From Vacuolonema iberomarrocanum LEGE 07170 (GTDB taxonomy: Bacteria > Cyanobacteriota > Cyanobacteriia > Elainellales > Elainellaceae): a DNA stretch of 64,000 bases. Positions 9,093 to 17,398 of the stretch are shown here, in pieces. The stretch spans positions 124,001 to 188,000 of the forward strand of contig JADEXA010000001.1 in assembly GCA_015207365.1 (NCBI GenBank), read 5' to 3'. How positions within the stretch are numbered: the first letter of the stretch is position 1; every line of letters starts with the position of its first letter. The notes under the pieces are model-generated. The model was given only the letters and a program-made list of their open reading frames with translations, was not told the origin of the DNA and ran no database searches. The translations under genes were made by a program, and so were the position numbers.

Positions 9093-9426
9093 TCAGGCTT
9101 CGGGGAGTTGGTGGAGGCCAAAGCGAATGCCTTGGGGGTCGCGGCAGGCGCAGAATCGGCCAAAACCGGGTTCGTCAGTGCTGGGTTCCTCGACCGCTCC
9201 ACCCAACGCTTTGACGCGGGCGATCGCCAAATCCCAGGATGAGGATAATCCGATCTTTCGGCGTTTCCAGGCGGCATACGGATCGCCCTACGTCTTCGTG
9301 ATAGCCACTATAGGCCGTAACCCAGTCTTTCGTGGCACGCGATGGCGTTCCCACTCTGTAGTCCCAAGCGGGAGGGGTTGACGGGTTGTTGTCGGGCACA
9401 TTGCTCTTAACCATTTGCGAATACAC
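9093..9426 (-). pseudogene. Decayed VOC (glyoxalase-like) gene
   Basis: The C-terminal part reads in one frame as IARVKALGGAVEEP then GFGRFCACRDPQGIRFGLHQ, the conserved end of vicinal-oxygen-chelate proteins, stopping at 9093-9095. An in-frame TAG lies a short way upstream (just before GDPYAAWKR), and the earlier part (NNPSTPPAWDYRV) is in a different frame. Stops and frameshift together indicate a broken gene. About half the protein is missing upstream. The rest of the gap to 9658 shows nothing convincing. Confidence 0.6.
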
Positions 9427-9658
9427 GCTGCGAGGTCTGTCGATTCGTAATGAAATTTTTACCTTTCAACTTGCGAGCGGATAGACAAACGATTTTTGTC
9501 TGTATTGTAGTCGTCGCAACGCCTATCGTGAGTCGTGCAGAAGTGGATGTGAATTGATTGCGATCGCCATAAAATAACTGCGATCGCCTTGCCTCGGAAT
9601 TGACCTCCAACATCATGAAGTCACTGGCACGTTCGAGATCTACATTTGGAGGTTTGGT

Positions 9659-10408
9659 ATGCGTCTTCCGAAAGCCTTCCTAGCCATTTTGATCTTAGGG
9701 CTAACGGCCTGTCAGCTGCCCGATGACGGGAGTGCGAGTGCCCTCAATGCCAACGAGTCCCCTTCTCCAACATCAACCGAAGCGATACCCTTGCCTGCAG
9801 CGCAAGAGCAGATCGAATCTGACCCACAACCAGAACCGATAGCCCCTGATGAGGCGGCTCCATCAGCAGAATCGACATCACCATCATCGCCCGAGGAACA
9901 GGCTGCGGTTCCATCAAATCAACCCACCCCAAATAATGCTCAGCGTGCTGGGTGGGGGACGGGTGACAACGTCCGCGAGCGGTGTGGCGTCTTGTTGGCC
10001 TACGACCCGAATGACACTTCTGTTAACCTGCGCGATCGCCCCAACGGCGATGTGATGGATAGTCTGCCCAACCTAACGCCTCTGTCATCCCAGGATGGAT
10101 TGGCCTATATCGACCCGGATGTTTGGAACCCAGTGGTTGTTCAGCGCACTAGCGGCTTGGGGTCTACGGGGCAGTCGGGGTATATCTGGCATGAGCTGCT
10201 GCGCCGAACCTATTACCAGGTCGAAGATACCCAGGATACCTACGCCAACCTGCGCCAATCCCCCGGCGGCACTGTTATCGATACCGTACCGAATGGCACC
10301 GAAGTGCGGTTTATGGGCGAAGTCGATGTATGGACCCAGGTTGAACTGGCCAGCGGCCAAACGGGTTACGTGGCTACGGCATTGCTGACCGAGCCACGTT
10401 GTTTCTAG
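9659..10408 (+). CDS. SH3-domain lipoprotein
   Basis: A 249-residue exported protein with a lipoprotein signal peptide (lipobox LTAC, Cys about 18). Residues 20-95 are a Pro/Ser/Glu-rich linker, followed by two bacterial SH3-like modules: DTSVNLRDRPNGDVMDSLPN near 120 and DTYANLRQSPGGTVIDTVPN near 195, each ending with a GQSGYI or GQTGYV strand. Such modules commonly bind cell-wall peptides. GGAGG stands 6 bases before the ATG. It stands alone, converging on the BCCT transporter gene. A periplasmic wall-associated role is inference. Confidence 0.85.
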   Translation: MRLPKAFLAILILGLTACQLPDDGSASALNANESPSPTSTEAIPLPAAQEQIESDPQPEPIAPDEAAPSAESTSPSSPEEQAAVPSNQPTPNNAQRAGWGTGDNVRERCGVLLAYDPNDTSVNLRDRPNGDVMDSLPNLTPLSSQDGLAYIDPDVWNPVVVQRTSGLGSTGQSGYIWHELLRRTYYQVEDTQDTYANLRQSPGGTVIDTVPNGTEVRFMGEVDVWTQVELASGQTGYVATALLTEPRCF

Positions 10409-10417
10409 GGATGCCGC

Positions 10418-12046
10418 CTAGCGCGGGACTGCTTCCTCCAGTGATGCTTCCTGTGCCTTCAGCTTCTGTGCTTCGAGGTCGGCCATTTCGCGAGCTAGCC
10501 CGCGATAGAGGCCGTAGCACATGACCAACAGCACACAGGCGAACGGAAGCCCAACGGCGATCGCTGCCGACTGCAAGGCTCCCAGCCCACCGCTGAGTAG
10601 CAACACCGCCGCCACAACACCTTCCATAATCGCCCAAAATACCCGCTGGGGAACTGGGGAATCGAGCTTGCCCCCCGACGTGAGGTTGTCTACCACTAGT
10701 GAGCCAGAGTCGGAAGACGTGACGAAGAAGACCACCACCAGCACAATGCCAATAAACGAGGTAATGCCTGTGAGGGGGAAGTTTTGCAGCATGACAAACA
10801 GCGCAGTGGCCACGTTTTCGTTGACTGCCTCTGCGATGTTGCCGATGCCATTTAGCTCCAGGTAAAGAGCGGAGCCGCCAAAGACCGACATCCACAAGAA
10901 CGATACTATTGAAGGCAGAAGGAGCACGCCCAAAATGAACTCGCGAACGGTGCGTCCCCTGGAAATGCGTGCGATGAACGTTCCCACAAAGGGTGACCAG
11001 GAAATCCACCAGGCCCAGTAAAAGACCGTCCAGCTATTCTGCCATTGGGTTCCTTCAAAGGTTTCCGTCCAAAAGCTGAGGAACGGCAAACTTGCCGCAT
11101 AGTAACCAAGCGTTTGGGCAAACGAACCAAAGATAAACAGCGTTGGCCCCACGAGGATGACAAATATCATCAGCGACGCGGCCAGGTAAATATTGAGTTC
11201 GCTGAGCCGTCGCACCCCAGCGTCGAGACCCGACACCACCGATGCGGTGGCAAAGCCCGTGATGATGAAAATCAACCCGACCTGCATCGCCGTCGTATCG
11301 GGGGTATCAAACAAAAAGTTGAAGCCCGCAGAGATTTGCCCCACCCCAAATCCGAGAGAAGAGGCCAAGCCAAACAGCGTTGCCCAGACCGCCAGGATAT
11401 CGATAGCATTTCCTGGCCAGCCATAGATGCGATCGCCCAAGATGGGGTAGAACACCGACCGCATGGTTAAGGGCAAGCCCCAGTTAAAGGCAAAAAAGGC
11501 CAGTGCCAATGCGACAGCGGCGTAGATGCCCCAGGCGTGGAGTCCCCAGTGGAAAAAGGTAATACCCAAAGCCTGCTGAGCCGCAGCTCCGGTTTCAGCT
11601 TCTACTCCATTGAGTGGTGGAGCAAGAAAGTGGAAAATCGGTTCGCCGACGCTCCAAAACATCAATCCGATGCCCATGCCCGCGCTGAACAGCATGGCGA
11701 GCCACGCAAATAGGGGAAAGTCGGCTCGGGCATTCTGCCCCCCGAGGCGGATACTGCCAAAACGACTGAAGGCCAAGATAATCATTGTCCCCAAGTAAAT
11801 GTTGGCGGACAAGATCAAAAACCACCCCATGACGTTGGAAACAAATCCCTGAATGGCTGTTAGGGTCGCAGAGGTTTGCTCTTGATAAACCAGAGTAATG
11901 CCGATAAACAGAAGAATTAGCGCTCCAGACACAAAAAAGACTTCTGGATGAAGGTCAAACCCCCATTTAACCCAGTTACGATCGCCCGGAGTTCTGGTCG
12001 TTTTGACCCTTGGGGCACCATTTGAATGGTTTCCGTTATTTTCCAT
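10418..12046 (-). CDS. BCCT-family transporter (betaine/choline/carnitine type)
   Basis: A 542-residue inner-membrane secondary transporter with about twelve helices after a short polar N-terminus. The family signature GMGIGLMFWSVGEP lies near residue 125, FHWGLHAWGIYA near 165, and the substrate-region sequence FYWAWWISWSPFVGTFIARIS near 345. BCCT carriers use sodium or proton gradients to take up glycine betaine, choline or related compatible solutes, often activated by osmotic stress. The Gly-rich GMGIG segment in helix 3 favours sodium coupling by analogy with BetP, but this is inference. No regulator is adjacent. About 1 kb of non-coding DNA lies upstream, including an 8-bp-arm hairpin at 12405-12428. 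Confidence 0.92.
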   Translation of the reverse strand: MENNGNHSNGAPRVKTTRTPGDRNWVKWGFDLHPEVFFVSGALILLFIGITLVYQEQTSATLTAIQGFVSNVMGWFLILSANIYLGTMIILAFSRFGSIRLGGQNARADFPLFAWLAMLFSAGMGIGLMFWSVGEPIFHFLAPPLNGVEAETGAAAQQALGITFFHWGLHAWGIYAAVALALAFFAFNWGLPLTMRSVFYPILGDRIYGWPGNAIDILAVWATLFGLASSLGFGVGQISAGFNFLFDTPDTTAMQVGLIFIITGFATASVVSGLDAGVRRLSELNIYLAASLMIFVILVGPTLFIFGSFAQTLGYYAASLPFLSFWTETFEGTQWQNSWTVFYWAWWISWSPFVGTFIARISRGRTVREFILGVLLLPSIVSFLWMSVFGGSALYLELNGIGNIAEAVNENVATALFVMLQNFPLTGITSFIGIVLVVVFFVTSSDSGSLVVDNLTSGGKLDSPVPQRVFWAIMEGVVAAVLLLSGGLGALQSAAIAVGLPFACVLLVMCYGLYRGLAREMADLEAQKLKAQEASLEEAVPR

Positions 12047-12660
12047 TGGAATAAAATATTCTAAATGACTAAAGTCAGACGGGTTGCAGGATGTATGCCC
12101 TTAGACGGTAGGGGCATAGTGGTGTTCAAGTGTCAGGACAATAGACATCTGAAGGCCGCTCACTAGCAACTTGGAAAACAGATAGGCACCCCAATCATGG
12201 GTCACAAAATCAACCGACTCATGGGGCTGTTTTAGATAGGTGGAGTGCTTCAGCAACGGCTCACAATTAAATGTGCAAGCTATAAGTACAAGTCTTCCTA
12301 GAACTATGAGGTTTCTTTTGTCTATGCTGTTTCTGACGATACAATTAACTTGAATATTCAGATTCTTTAATATTTGAATACTCTCAAACGTTTTGCAGAC
12401 AACGAATTGAGCTAAATTACGCTCAATTTTGTATCAAATCGAACCCTTCAATTGAAATAACTATGGATGGGCGATCGATGCTTGCTTTTGAGTTGTGGTG
12501 GTTGAAACCATAAGCAACTCCTTACCCCTCTTTTTCAAGCTATCCATTGAGCAGAAGTGGCTAAAAACTCAGCCGTGAAAAGGGATTGGCGATCGCTTGC
12601 AGACTCTCTCAACGCCAATACACACCGCAGCAAGGGGGCTGGGCCAAATACCATACCCCG

Positions 12661-12905
12661 CCCGCGAATAAATTGCGGGCTAATCTAAAAAGTCCAATCT
12701 AATAGCGCTGTGCGCGTTAGGTAAGTACGGGTGTGTGTGGGCGCGTCGCGCCCACACACACCATATTTTGTACGTGATGCGGTTGCACACCGCTATAAAA
12801 AGTCCACTAAAGGGACGACCGGGGAACGGCTTGGATTCTTTTGAGCGGTTGAGCAGAACCCACTTTAATGGGTTTGCCTTCATTAGCCCGCAATTCATTC
12901 GCGGG
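12661..12905. mobile_element. Non-coding element with 24-bp inverted ends and a nested insertion
   Basis: The ends CCCGCGAATAAATTGCGGGC (12661) and the mirrored copy ending 12905 match at 23 of 24 positions as an inverted pair. Inside, TAAAAAGTCCA occurs as an exact direct repeat at 12686-12696 and 12796-12806. It brackets a smaller palindromic unit with inverted ends ATAGCG..TGTGC / GCACA..CGCTAT and a perfect 15-bp-arm hairpin at 12730-12762 (loop GTC). The layout looks like a small element inserted into a MITE-like one with duplication of the target. There is no coding capacity and no transposase. The flanking stretches 12047-12660 and 12906-13054 show no gene. Confidence 0.6.
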
Positions 12906-13054
12906 TGAATAATGGCTAGAGGCCAGGACTGGAAAGAATTATGCCGACTTTTGAATAAGAGATAGCTTCTTCTAGAGGTATTGCCTGTGCTCTGTGAGGA
13001 TAGACGCAGTTTTAACCGCCACTTGCGATCGCTCGTTTGGCAGCTAAATAGCGG

Positions 13055-13756
13055 CTAGAGGCTAATGAGTCCCTGGCGCAATCCCAAGGTTACGGCTTCG
13101 GTGCGGCTGGAAACATTCAGCTTGGCGAGAATGGAACTGATGTGAAACTTGACGGTGTGCTTGGATATTTGGAGCGTACTGGCGATCGTTTTGTTATCCA
13201 AACCGGCCTTTAGCAACTGCAAGATCTCGACCTCTCTCGATGTTAGGGAAATGTCTAACTGCGGGAGAGGCGTAATCGCAGAGGTGTTTCCGCCAACAGG
13301 GTGATTGGCTAGGGCTGGGATCCCAGACCAGCCCTCATCATTGAGCGCCACTAACGCGGGATGAATGACAATCAAACCAGCGCTGACAGCATGAATGGCT
13401 GCAACAATTTCATCGGTGTTGATCAATCGTGGCAAAAATCCTTTGAAGCCATGATGAAGGTAGTCTTCGAGCTCTTCAGTTCGTAACGAATCGGTGAGCA
13501 AGACACCCACAATCTCAAAGTCTGCCGTTGATATCCATTGCTCTAACCACTGGATATCTTCGTCGGACGATTGGCTGAAATTGGTCGTGGGCGATCGCTC
13601 TAGAAGCAACAAATCCGCTGAGAAGTCACTCAAGGCGATCGGGCTGACGTCGTCCAGAAAACTGCCCACGATCTGCAAATCAGCCTGGGAGTTGAGGATG
13701 CTGGTTAAACCCGCTAGCACAACGGAGTTCGAGCCATATACGATGATGCGCGTCAT
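13055..13756 (-). CDS. LuxR-type regulator with degenerate receiver domain
   Basis: A 233-residue NarL/FixJ-like DNA-binding protein. The C-terminal LuxR helix-turn-helix is canonical (LTSREVEILQLLKAG, NKTIASTLQISKHTVKFHIS). The N-terminal receiver-like domain lacks the features needed for phosphorylation. The acidic pair after the first strand is replaced (RIIVYGSNSV), the phospho-acceptor position reads LLLLERSP with Glu for Asp, and the conserved Lys is Arg (GFLPR). It is therefore a pseudo-receiver, perhaps constitutively active or controlled by binding. Its ATG overlaps the protease stop codon (ATGA), so it is the third gene of a tightly coupled leftward operon with two S1-family proteins. 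Confidence 0.88.
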   Translation of the reverse strand: MTRIIVYGSNSVVLAGLTSILNSQADLQIVGSFLDDVSPIALSDFSADLLLLERSPTTNFSQSSDEDIQWLEQWISTADFEIVGVLLTDSLRTEELEDYLHHGFKGFLPRLINTDEIVAAIHAVSAGLIVIHPALVALNDEGWSGIPALANHPVGGNTSAITPLPQLDISLTSREVEILQLLKAGLDNKTIASTLQISKHTVKFHISSILAKLNVSSRTEAVTLGLRQGLISL

Positions 13757-14364
13757 CGGGTCATTGTCCTTACAAAAGCTGTGACCTGTTGCGATGGAAT
13801 GGCCAAGGCTAAGCCTTGAAAGATGGCTGTGTTGATGCCGACGACCTCTCCCCGAGCATTGGCGAGAACACCACCAGAGTTGCCCGGAGCAAGGCGGATA
13901 TCAGCAACAACGACAGAACCGGGAGGACTTTGGCTGAACGCCGTTGGCCTGACGCCATCCATCACAGCATTGATGCCTTCCTGTCCACCCTGGGAGTGAA
14001 TGATGCCTGCCGTTAAGGCTCCAGAAAATCCCCAGGGATTGCCCATTGCCAAGACCAGCTCCCCTGGACGCAAGGCTTCAGCGTTGCCGATGGTCGGGGT
14101 CGGCAGGTGTTTGGCATCAACTTTGAGAAGGGCTAAGTCTTGGTGGCGATCGCGCGCAACAACCGCACCTGCCACCACATCTCCGGTCGCGAGCCGCACT
14201 TGCACCTTTGACCCACCAACGACATGAGAATTCGTGACGATCAATCCATCAGATGACCAGATGACGCCTGACCCGCCACTCTGATAGTTCGCAATCTCTA
14301 CCGTAATACTTCTCAAGTGTTGGGAAACGGCTGCTAATGCAGTTTCGAATTGATTCAGAATCAT
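13753..14364 (-). CDS. Trypsin-like serine protease (S1C/HtrA-like, no PDZ)
   Basis: A 203-residue chymotrypsin-fold protease with a complete catalytic triad: His in IVTNSHVV, Asp in HQDLALLKV and Ser in APGNSGGVL. It resembles the protease domain of HtrA/DegP but has no PDZ domain and no signal peptide, so it is expected in the cytoplasm. The start codon overlaps the stop of the upstream PDZ-containing homologue (ATGA at 14361-14364), and its own stop overlaps the start of the LuxR gene. The arrangement suggests that the three products act together, possibly as a protease, pseudoprotease and regulator module (inference). Confidence 0.88.
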   Translation of the reverse strand: MILNQFETALAAVSQHLRSITVEIANYQSGGSGVIWSSDGLIVTNSHVVGGSKVQVRLATGDVVAGAVVARDRHQDLALLKVDAKHLPTPTIGNAEALRPGELVLAMGNPWGFSGALTAGIIHSQGGQEGINAVMDGVRPTAFSQSPPGSVVVADIRLAPGNSGGVLANARGEVVGINTAIFQGLALAIPSQQVTAFVRTMTR

Positions 14365-15284
14365 TTGCTTCTCCCACTTTCCCCAATGGTTAGAGAGATA
14401 TTCTGTAATGCACCTGCACGAATGAGCTGGATGGTGACGGTTTTGCCAATGTTTTGGGGCTCCAAATAGGCTTGAACTTCCCTCAGCCTTGCAATGGGAG
14501 TATCTTCGATTTTAAGCAAAACATCTCCGAGCATGATGCCAGCTTGGTCGGCTGGGGCTTGCGATTCCACATTGACGACCATTAAGCCCTGCTTTGTATT
14601 CAAAGTGAAGGCTGCGATTAATGCCTCTGGCAAATAAACAGGCTGCATGGCCAAACCGAGATAACCTCGATTAATCTGTCCTTTTTCGACCAATTGATCG
14701 ACGACACGATTGATAGTGGCCGCCGGAATCGTCAAGATACTGCGACGAGGCCCCGTCGTATTGAAGCCAACGACGCTTCCGGCAGCATTGACCAAAGCAC
14801 TGCCACCGCTACCCGGATAGAAGTTGAGGTCTAAGCGAATAAAACGATCGATATATCCTCCCAGACTGCTGCGCCAGGAATCGCCTACCGTGCTGACGAC
14901 GCCCTGAGACACAAACAACCCGCGTTCAGCATCTCGACCGACAGCGATCGCCAAATTGCCCGCTTTCAGTTCACCGTCGCTGTCAATCGATACAACGGGT
15001 AGTGATGCTTCAGTCTTGAAAACCGCGATGTCTGTACTGCGATCGCGCCCCAGCAAAGTGATGGGTGCGGTTTCTCCATTCGGAAGCGTTGCGGTAATCT
15101 CTTCCGTGCGCTTGATCGTTTCCTCGGACGCGACAATCAAACCGTCGCGCCAATAAATACCGCTACAAGGAAAGCGCTGTCCGTTGATAGCCACAAGAGA
15201 CTGCCCCACCGCTTCAACGATATCGGCCAAATTTTGGGAAAACGCAATGAGGGGATTAGTGTTGGAATCGGTTGGTGATGACAT
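14361..15284 (-). CDS. PDZ-containing trypsin-fold protein, catalytic His replaced
   Basis: About 307 residues: a chymotrypsin-fold domain followed by a C-terminal PDZ domain (GYLGLAMQPVYL, QAPADQAGIMLGDVLLKIED). The triad Asp (RSTDIAVFKT) and Ser region (YPGSGGSALV) remain, but the His segment that should read VTNxHVV reads VASEETI, placing Glu at the His position. It is probably inactive and may present substrates through its PDZ to the intact protease encoded next. The frame is open to an ATG at 15341; the ATG at 15284 is chosen because the protein then starts just before the fold, but neither start has a strong ribosome site. No signal peptide. Confidence 0.82.
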   Translation of the reverse strand: MSSPTDSNTNPLIAFSQNLADIVEAVGQSLVAINGQRFPCSGIYWRDGLIVASEETIKRTEEITATLPNGETAPITLLGRDRSTDIAVFKTEASLPVVSIDSDGELKAGNLAIAVGRDAERGLFVSQGVVSTVGDSWRSSLGGYIDRFIRLDLNFYPGSGGSALVNAAGSVVGFNTTGPRRSILTIPAATINRVVDQLVEKGQINRGYLGLAMQPVYLPEALIAAFTLNTKQGLMVVNVESQAPADQAGIMLGDVLLKIEDTPIARLREVQAYLEPQNIGKTVTIQLIRAGALQNISLTIGESGRSK

Positions 15285-15424
15285 TGATTGCTTCGTTTGA
15301 ACAACACCTTCATGGTGCTCGATTGAACCGCACAACGACATCAGATAAATGGGTAGTAGATGGGTAGATCGCGACCTAGAAAGATGGGTAGGTCAGGCCA
15401 AGAGTCAGCGACTTAGAAAACTGA

Positions 15425-15507
15425 ATTAAATTAAAACCAGATATTTACTTTTTGAAAGCACGGCTTTGCCGTGCTTTCAAAAAGTAAATATCTGGTTTTA
15501 ATTTAAT
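15425..15507. repeat. Longest hairpin in the window (40-bp perfect arms)
   Basis: Arms 15425-15464 and 15468-15507 pair perfectly around TTT. The inner part (ACCAGAT then CTTTTTGAAAGC) resembles the stem of the hairpin at 55-111, so it probably belongs to the same broad family, although its flanking tail is not clearly the same. It lies between a leftward GNAT gene and the leftward protease operon, so as RNA it would sit in an intercistronic region. No other gene is seen in 15285-15533. Confidence 0.85.
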
Positions 15508-15533
15508 CGCGATCCTTAGACGGCATGTGCAGA

Positions 15534-16019
15534 CTACTGATCAACGGAAGGAGAAAAAGTCGTCAGTGGGGCGATCGCCTTGCGAAGTAATATCTCAGAG
15601 GCTCCTGCAACAATGTAATCTTTCAATTCCCCAACAACACTGTAACCGAGTCGCTCATACAGCTTGCGTGCCCCTGCATTGAATGACGAAACACAAATAA
15701 AAACATTGGGACTGCTACGAAAGATTCGTTCCTCTGCATAAGTAATGAGTTGGGTTCCAATCCCCTGTCCGCGCCACGCTGCATCGACACACACGCTTTG
15801 GATATAGCCAACAAATGCACCCGTCATATTAACGATGATAAATCCTGCGATGGTGTCCTTATCCGTAGCTAAGGAAACCTCTTTCGCTGGATCGCAGATT
15901 GTTTGGTAGGATGCGTCGTAGGTACGGCCAAGGGTGAGCCATGGCTCAGACTGTGCCATCATTTGAGCACATGTGGCTAGGTCTTCCGTTGAAATTGGAC
16001 GAATTGTAATATGAGACAT
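15534..16019 (-). CDS. GNAT-family N-acetyltransferase
   Basis: A 161-residue acetyl-CoA-dependent acetyltransferase. The start ITIRPISTEDLATCAQMM is typical, and motif A is well kept (IQSVCVDAAWRGQGIGTQLI), with FNAGARKLYERLGYSVVGEL as motif B. The ATG at 16019 is preferred over the GTG one codon earlier; GAGGGAAGG lies just upstream. The substrate cannot be told; the family acetylates amines from small molecules to protein N-termini. It stands alone, facing away from the GFA gene across a dispersed palindromic element. Confidence 0.88.
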   Translation of the reverse strand: MSHITIRPISTEDLATCAQMMAQSEPWLTLGRTYDASYQTICDPAKEVSLATDKDTIAGFIIVNMTGAFVGYIQSVCVDAAWRGQGIGTQLITYAEERIFRSSPNVFICVSSFNAGARKLYERLGYSVVGELKDYIVAGASEILLRKAIAPLTTFSPSVDQ

Positions 16020-16089
16020 CACCCTTCCCTCAAGTCGATTTTTATCCTGTACTCAGAAGAATGACATATAAAACTTATGTACGAATCGT

Positions 16090-16195
16090 AAGTAGCTCGG
16101 CACGATGAAAAACCAGACTCTAAAAACCTGTGCCGCCCGCAGCGCGGGCGGCACAGGTTTTTAGGGTTTTAGGTTTAATTGCACCTGCCAACTTA
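16090..16195. repeat. Family D palindromic element, copy 1
   Basis: A 106-base element that recurs in inverse orientation at 43919-44024 with only three differences. It starts AAGTAGCTCGGCA and ends TGCACCTGCCAACTTA, giving weak inverted ends TAAGT/ACTTA. The centre is a hairpin with 21-base perfect arms at 16120-16140 and 16144-16164 (loop AGC). Two of the three differences lie at the stem base, where this copy has lost pairing that the other copy keeps. Confidence 0.88.
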
Positions 16196-16215
16196 TGGGT
16201 CAGAACTAATGTTGA

Positions 16216-16656
16216 ATGAACCCTACAACTCCCATCATGATGAATCGACTGAATAGCCCTGACGCAGAAGGGGGTTGTCTCTGTGGCGCGGTGCGATTCC
16301 GCGTCACGGGTCAGCCGCTTGCACTGAGCCGCTGTCACTGTGAAAGCTGCCGCCGAGCGGTCGGTTCTGCTGGGGTAGGATGGAGCATTTTCAGGCGTGA
16401 AGAGGTTACTGTCGTGCGTGGCTCACTTGCGCAGTACCGATCGTCTGCCCAAGCTTTGCGAACGTTCTGTGGTAATTGTGGCACTTCTATTAGCTACGAA
16501 TCGAGCGATGAACCTGCACAAGTTGCGCTTGCTACCGCTACATTTGATGAGCCTGAAAGGTTTTCACCTAGCCGTGAAGTCTGGCTTGAGCACAAGCTTT
16601 CGTGGGAGCTTTTGAACCAAAGTCTCATGAGCTATGACCGAGGAAGCTCGGAGTAG
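16216..16656 (+). CDS. GFA-domain (CENP-V/GFA fold) protein
   Basis: A 146-residue zinc protein of the glutathione-dependent formaldehyde-activating enzyme family. The zinc-binding pattern is complete: GGCLCGAVRF near 20, CHCESCRR near 40 and FCGNCGT near 90. Family members bind or use thiol adducts such as S-hydroxymethylglutathione, but most, including this length class, have no proven reaction. The ATG at 16216 is taken; an ATG at 16237 is possible. There is no operon partner. The call to family is firm; the substrate is unknown. Confidence 0.88.
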   Translation: MNPTTPIMMNRLNSPDAEGGCLCGAVRFRVTGQPLALSRCHCESCRRAVGSAGVGWSIFRREEVTVVRGSLAQYRSSAQALRTFCGNCGTSISYESSDEPAQVALATATFDEPERFSPSREVWLEHKLSWELLNQSLMSYDRGSSE

Positions 16657-16735
16657 CATCTCGGACGAAAACCCGCCAGCGGAAACAGCAAGTCATTATG
16701 GGCTTTCGATGTCGCTTGTTTCATGATTGCAAAAT

Positions 16736-16781
16736 TTGCCTTTGAGGCAAATTTTATAAGACTAAATTGCCTGAGGAGCAA
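16736..16781 (+). promoter_or_regulatory. Paired palindromic operators before XRE-cupin gene
   Basis: Two related 15-base sites, TTGCCTTTGAGGCAA at 16736-16750 and TTGCCTGAGGAGCAA at 16767-16781, lie 31 bases apart, about three helical turns. The first is a perfect inverted repeat and extends outward to AAAATTTGCC/GGCAAATTTT. They sit directly upstream of an XRE-type regulator gene, which suggests autoregulation by dimers on one face of the DNA (inference). Confidence 0.55.
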
Positions 16782-16801
16782 TCTAAAGATAAAATCATTT
16801 C

Positions 16802-17398
16802 ATGCTTAGTCATCATGAATCACCCGCGCAATTCAACTTAGTGCAGTTGGGAACCCGCTTACGGTTTCTCCGAACGCAGCGAGATTGGACGTTGAGCGAT
16901 CTCGCTCAGCGCACAGGTTTGTCAGAAGCGTATTTATCTCGCATTGAAAGCGGCGATCGCCAACCTTCACTCGCCGCTTTGTTTGATTTGGCTCGTACCT
17001 ATCACATCTCAATGGCTGCGTTGTTCGAGGAAGAACCACTGAATCGTTCGGTTGTCGTGCGTCAAGCGGATGCAACGGTGTATCAGGGGAATGGATTGCT
17101 ATATCGGTTACTTTCCAGCCAAGGCGATGGCGCCAACCTACGCCCAATCCATGTCACGATTCCTGCAAATCGCCAGAATGAGCATCTCTATCACCATGAA
17201 GGGGAAGAGTGGCTTTACGTTCTCTCGGGTCAACTTCGCCTAACTTTGGGAGGCGAAGCGTTCACACTATCCCCCGGTGAAGCGGCCCATTTTGATGCTC
17301 GAACGGCTCACCGCTTGGATGCTTTGAACGAGCAAGATACCGAGATTCTGGTGGTGTCTTGTGAAGCGTCACACATATTACTCAGGAGTTACTTGTAA
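16802..17398 (+). CDS. XRE-family regulator with cupin sensor domain
   Basis: A 198-residue repressor-type protein. Residues 15-70 are an XRE helix-turn-helix (LGTRLRFLRTQRDWTLSDLA, LSEAYLSRIESGDRQPSL). Residues 110-190 form a cupin barrel (HLYHHEGEEWLYVLSGQLRL, LSPGEAAHFDARTAHRLDAL) expected to bind a small ligand or metal. Proteins of this type (SutR/PuuR-like) control amino acid, sulfur or polyamine genes. Its stop overlaps the start of the MOSC gene (TAATG), so the two are translationally coupled. Paired palindromes just upstream suggest that it represses its own operon. Confidence 0.9.
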   Translation: MLSHHESPAQFNLVQLGTRLRFLRTQRDWTLSDLAQRTGLSEAYLSRIESGDRQPSLAALFDLARTYHISMAALFEEEPLNRSVVVRQADATVYQGNGLLYRLLSSQGDGANLRPIHVTIPANRQNEHLYHHEGEEWLYVLSGQLRLTLGGEAFTLSPGEAAHFDARTAHRLDALNEQDTEILVVSCEASHILLRSYL

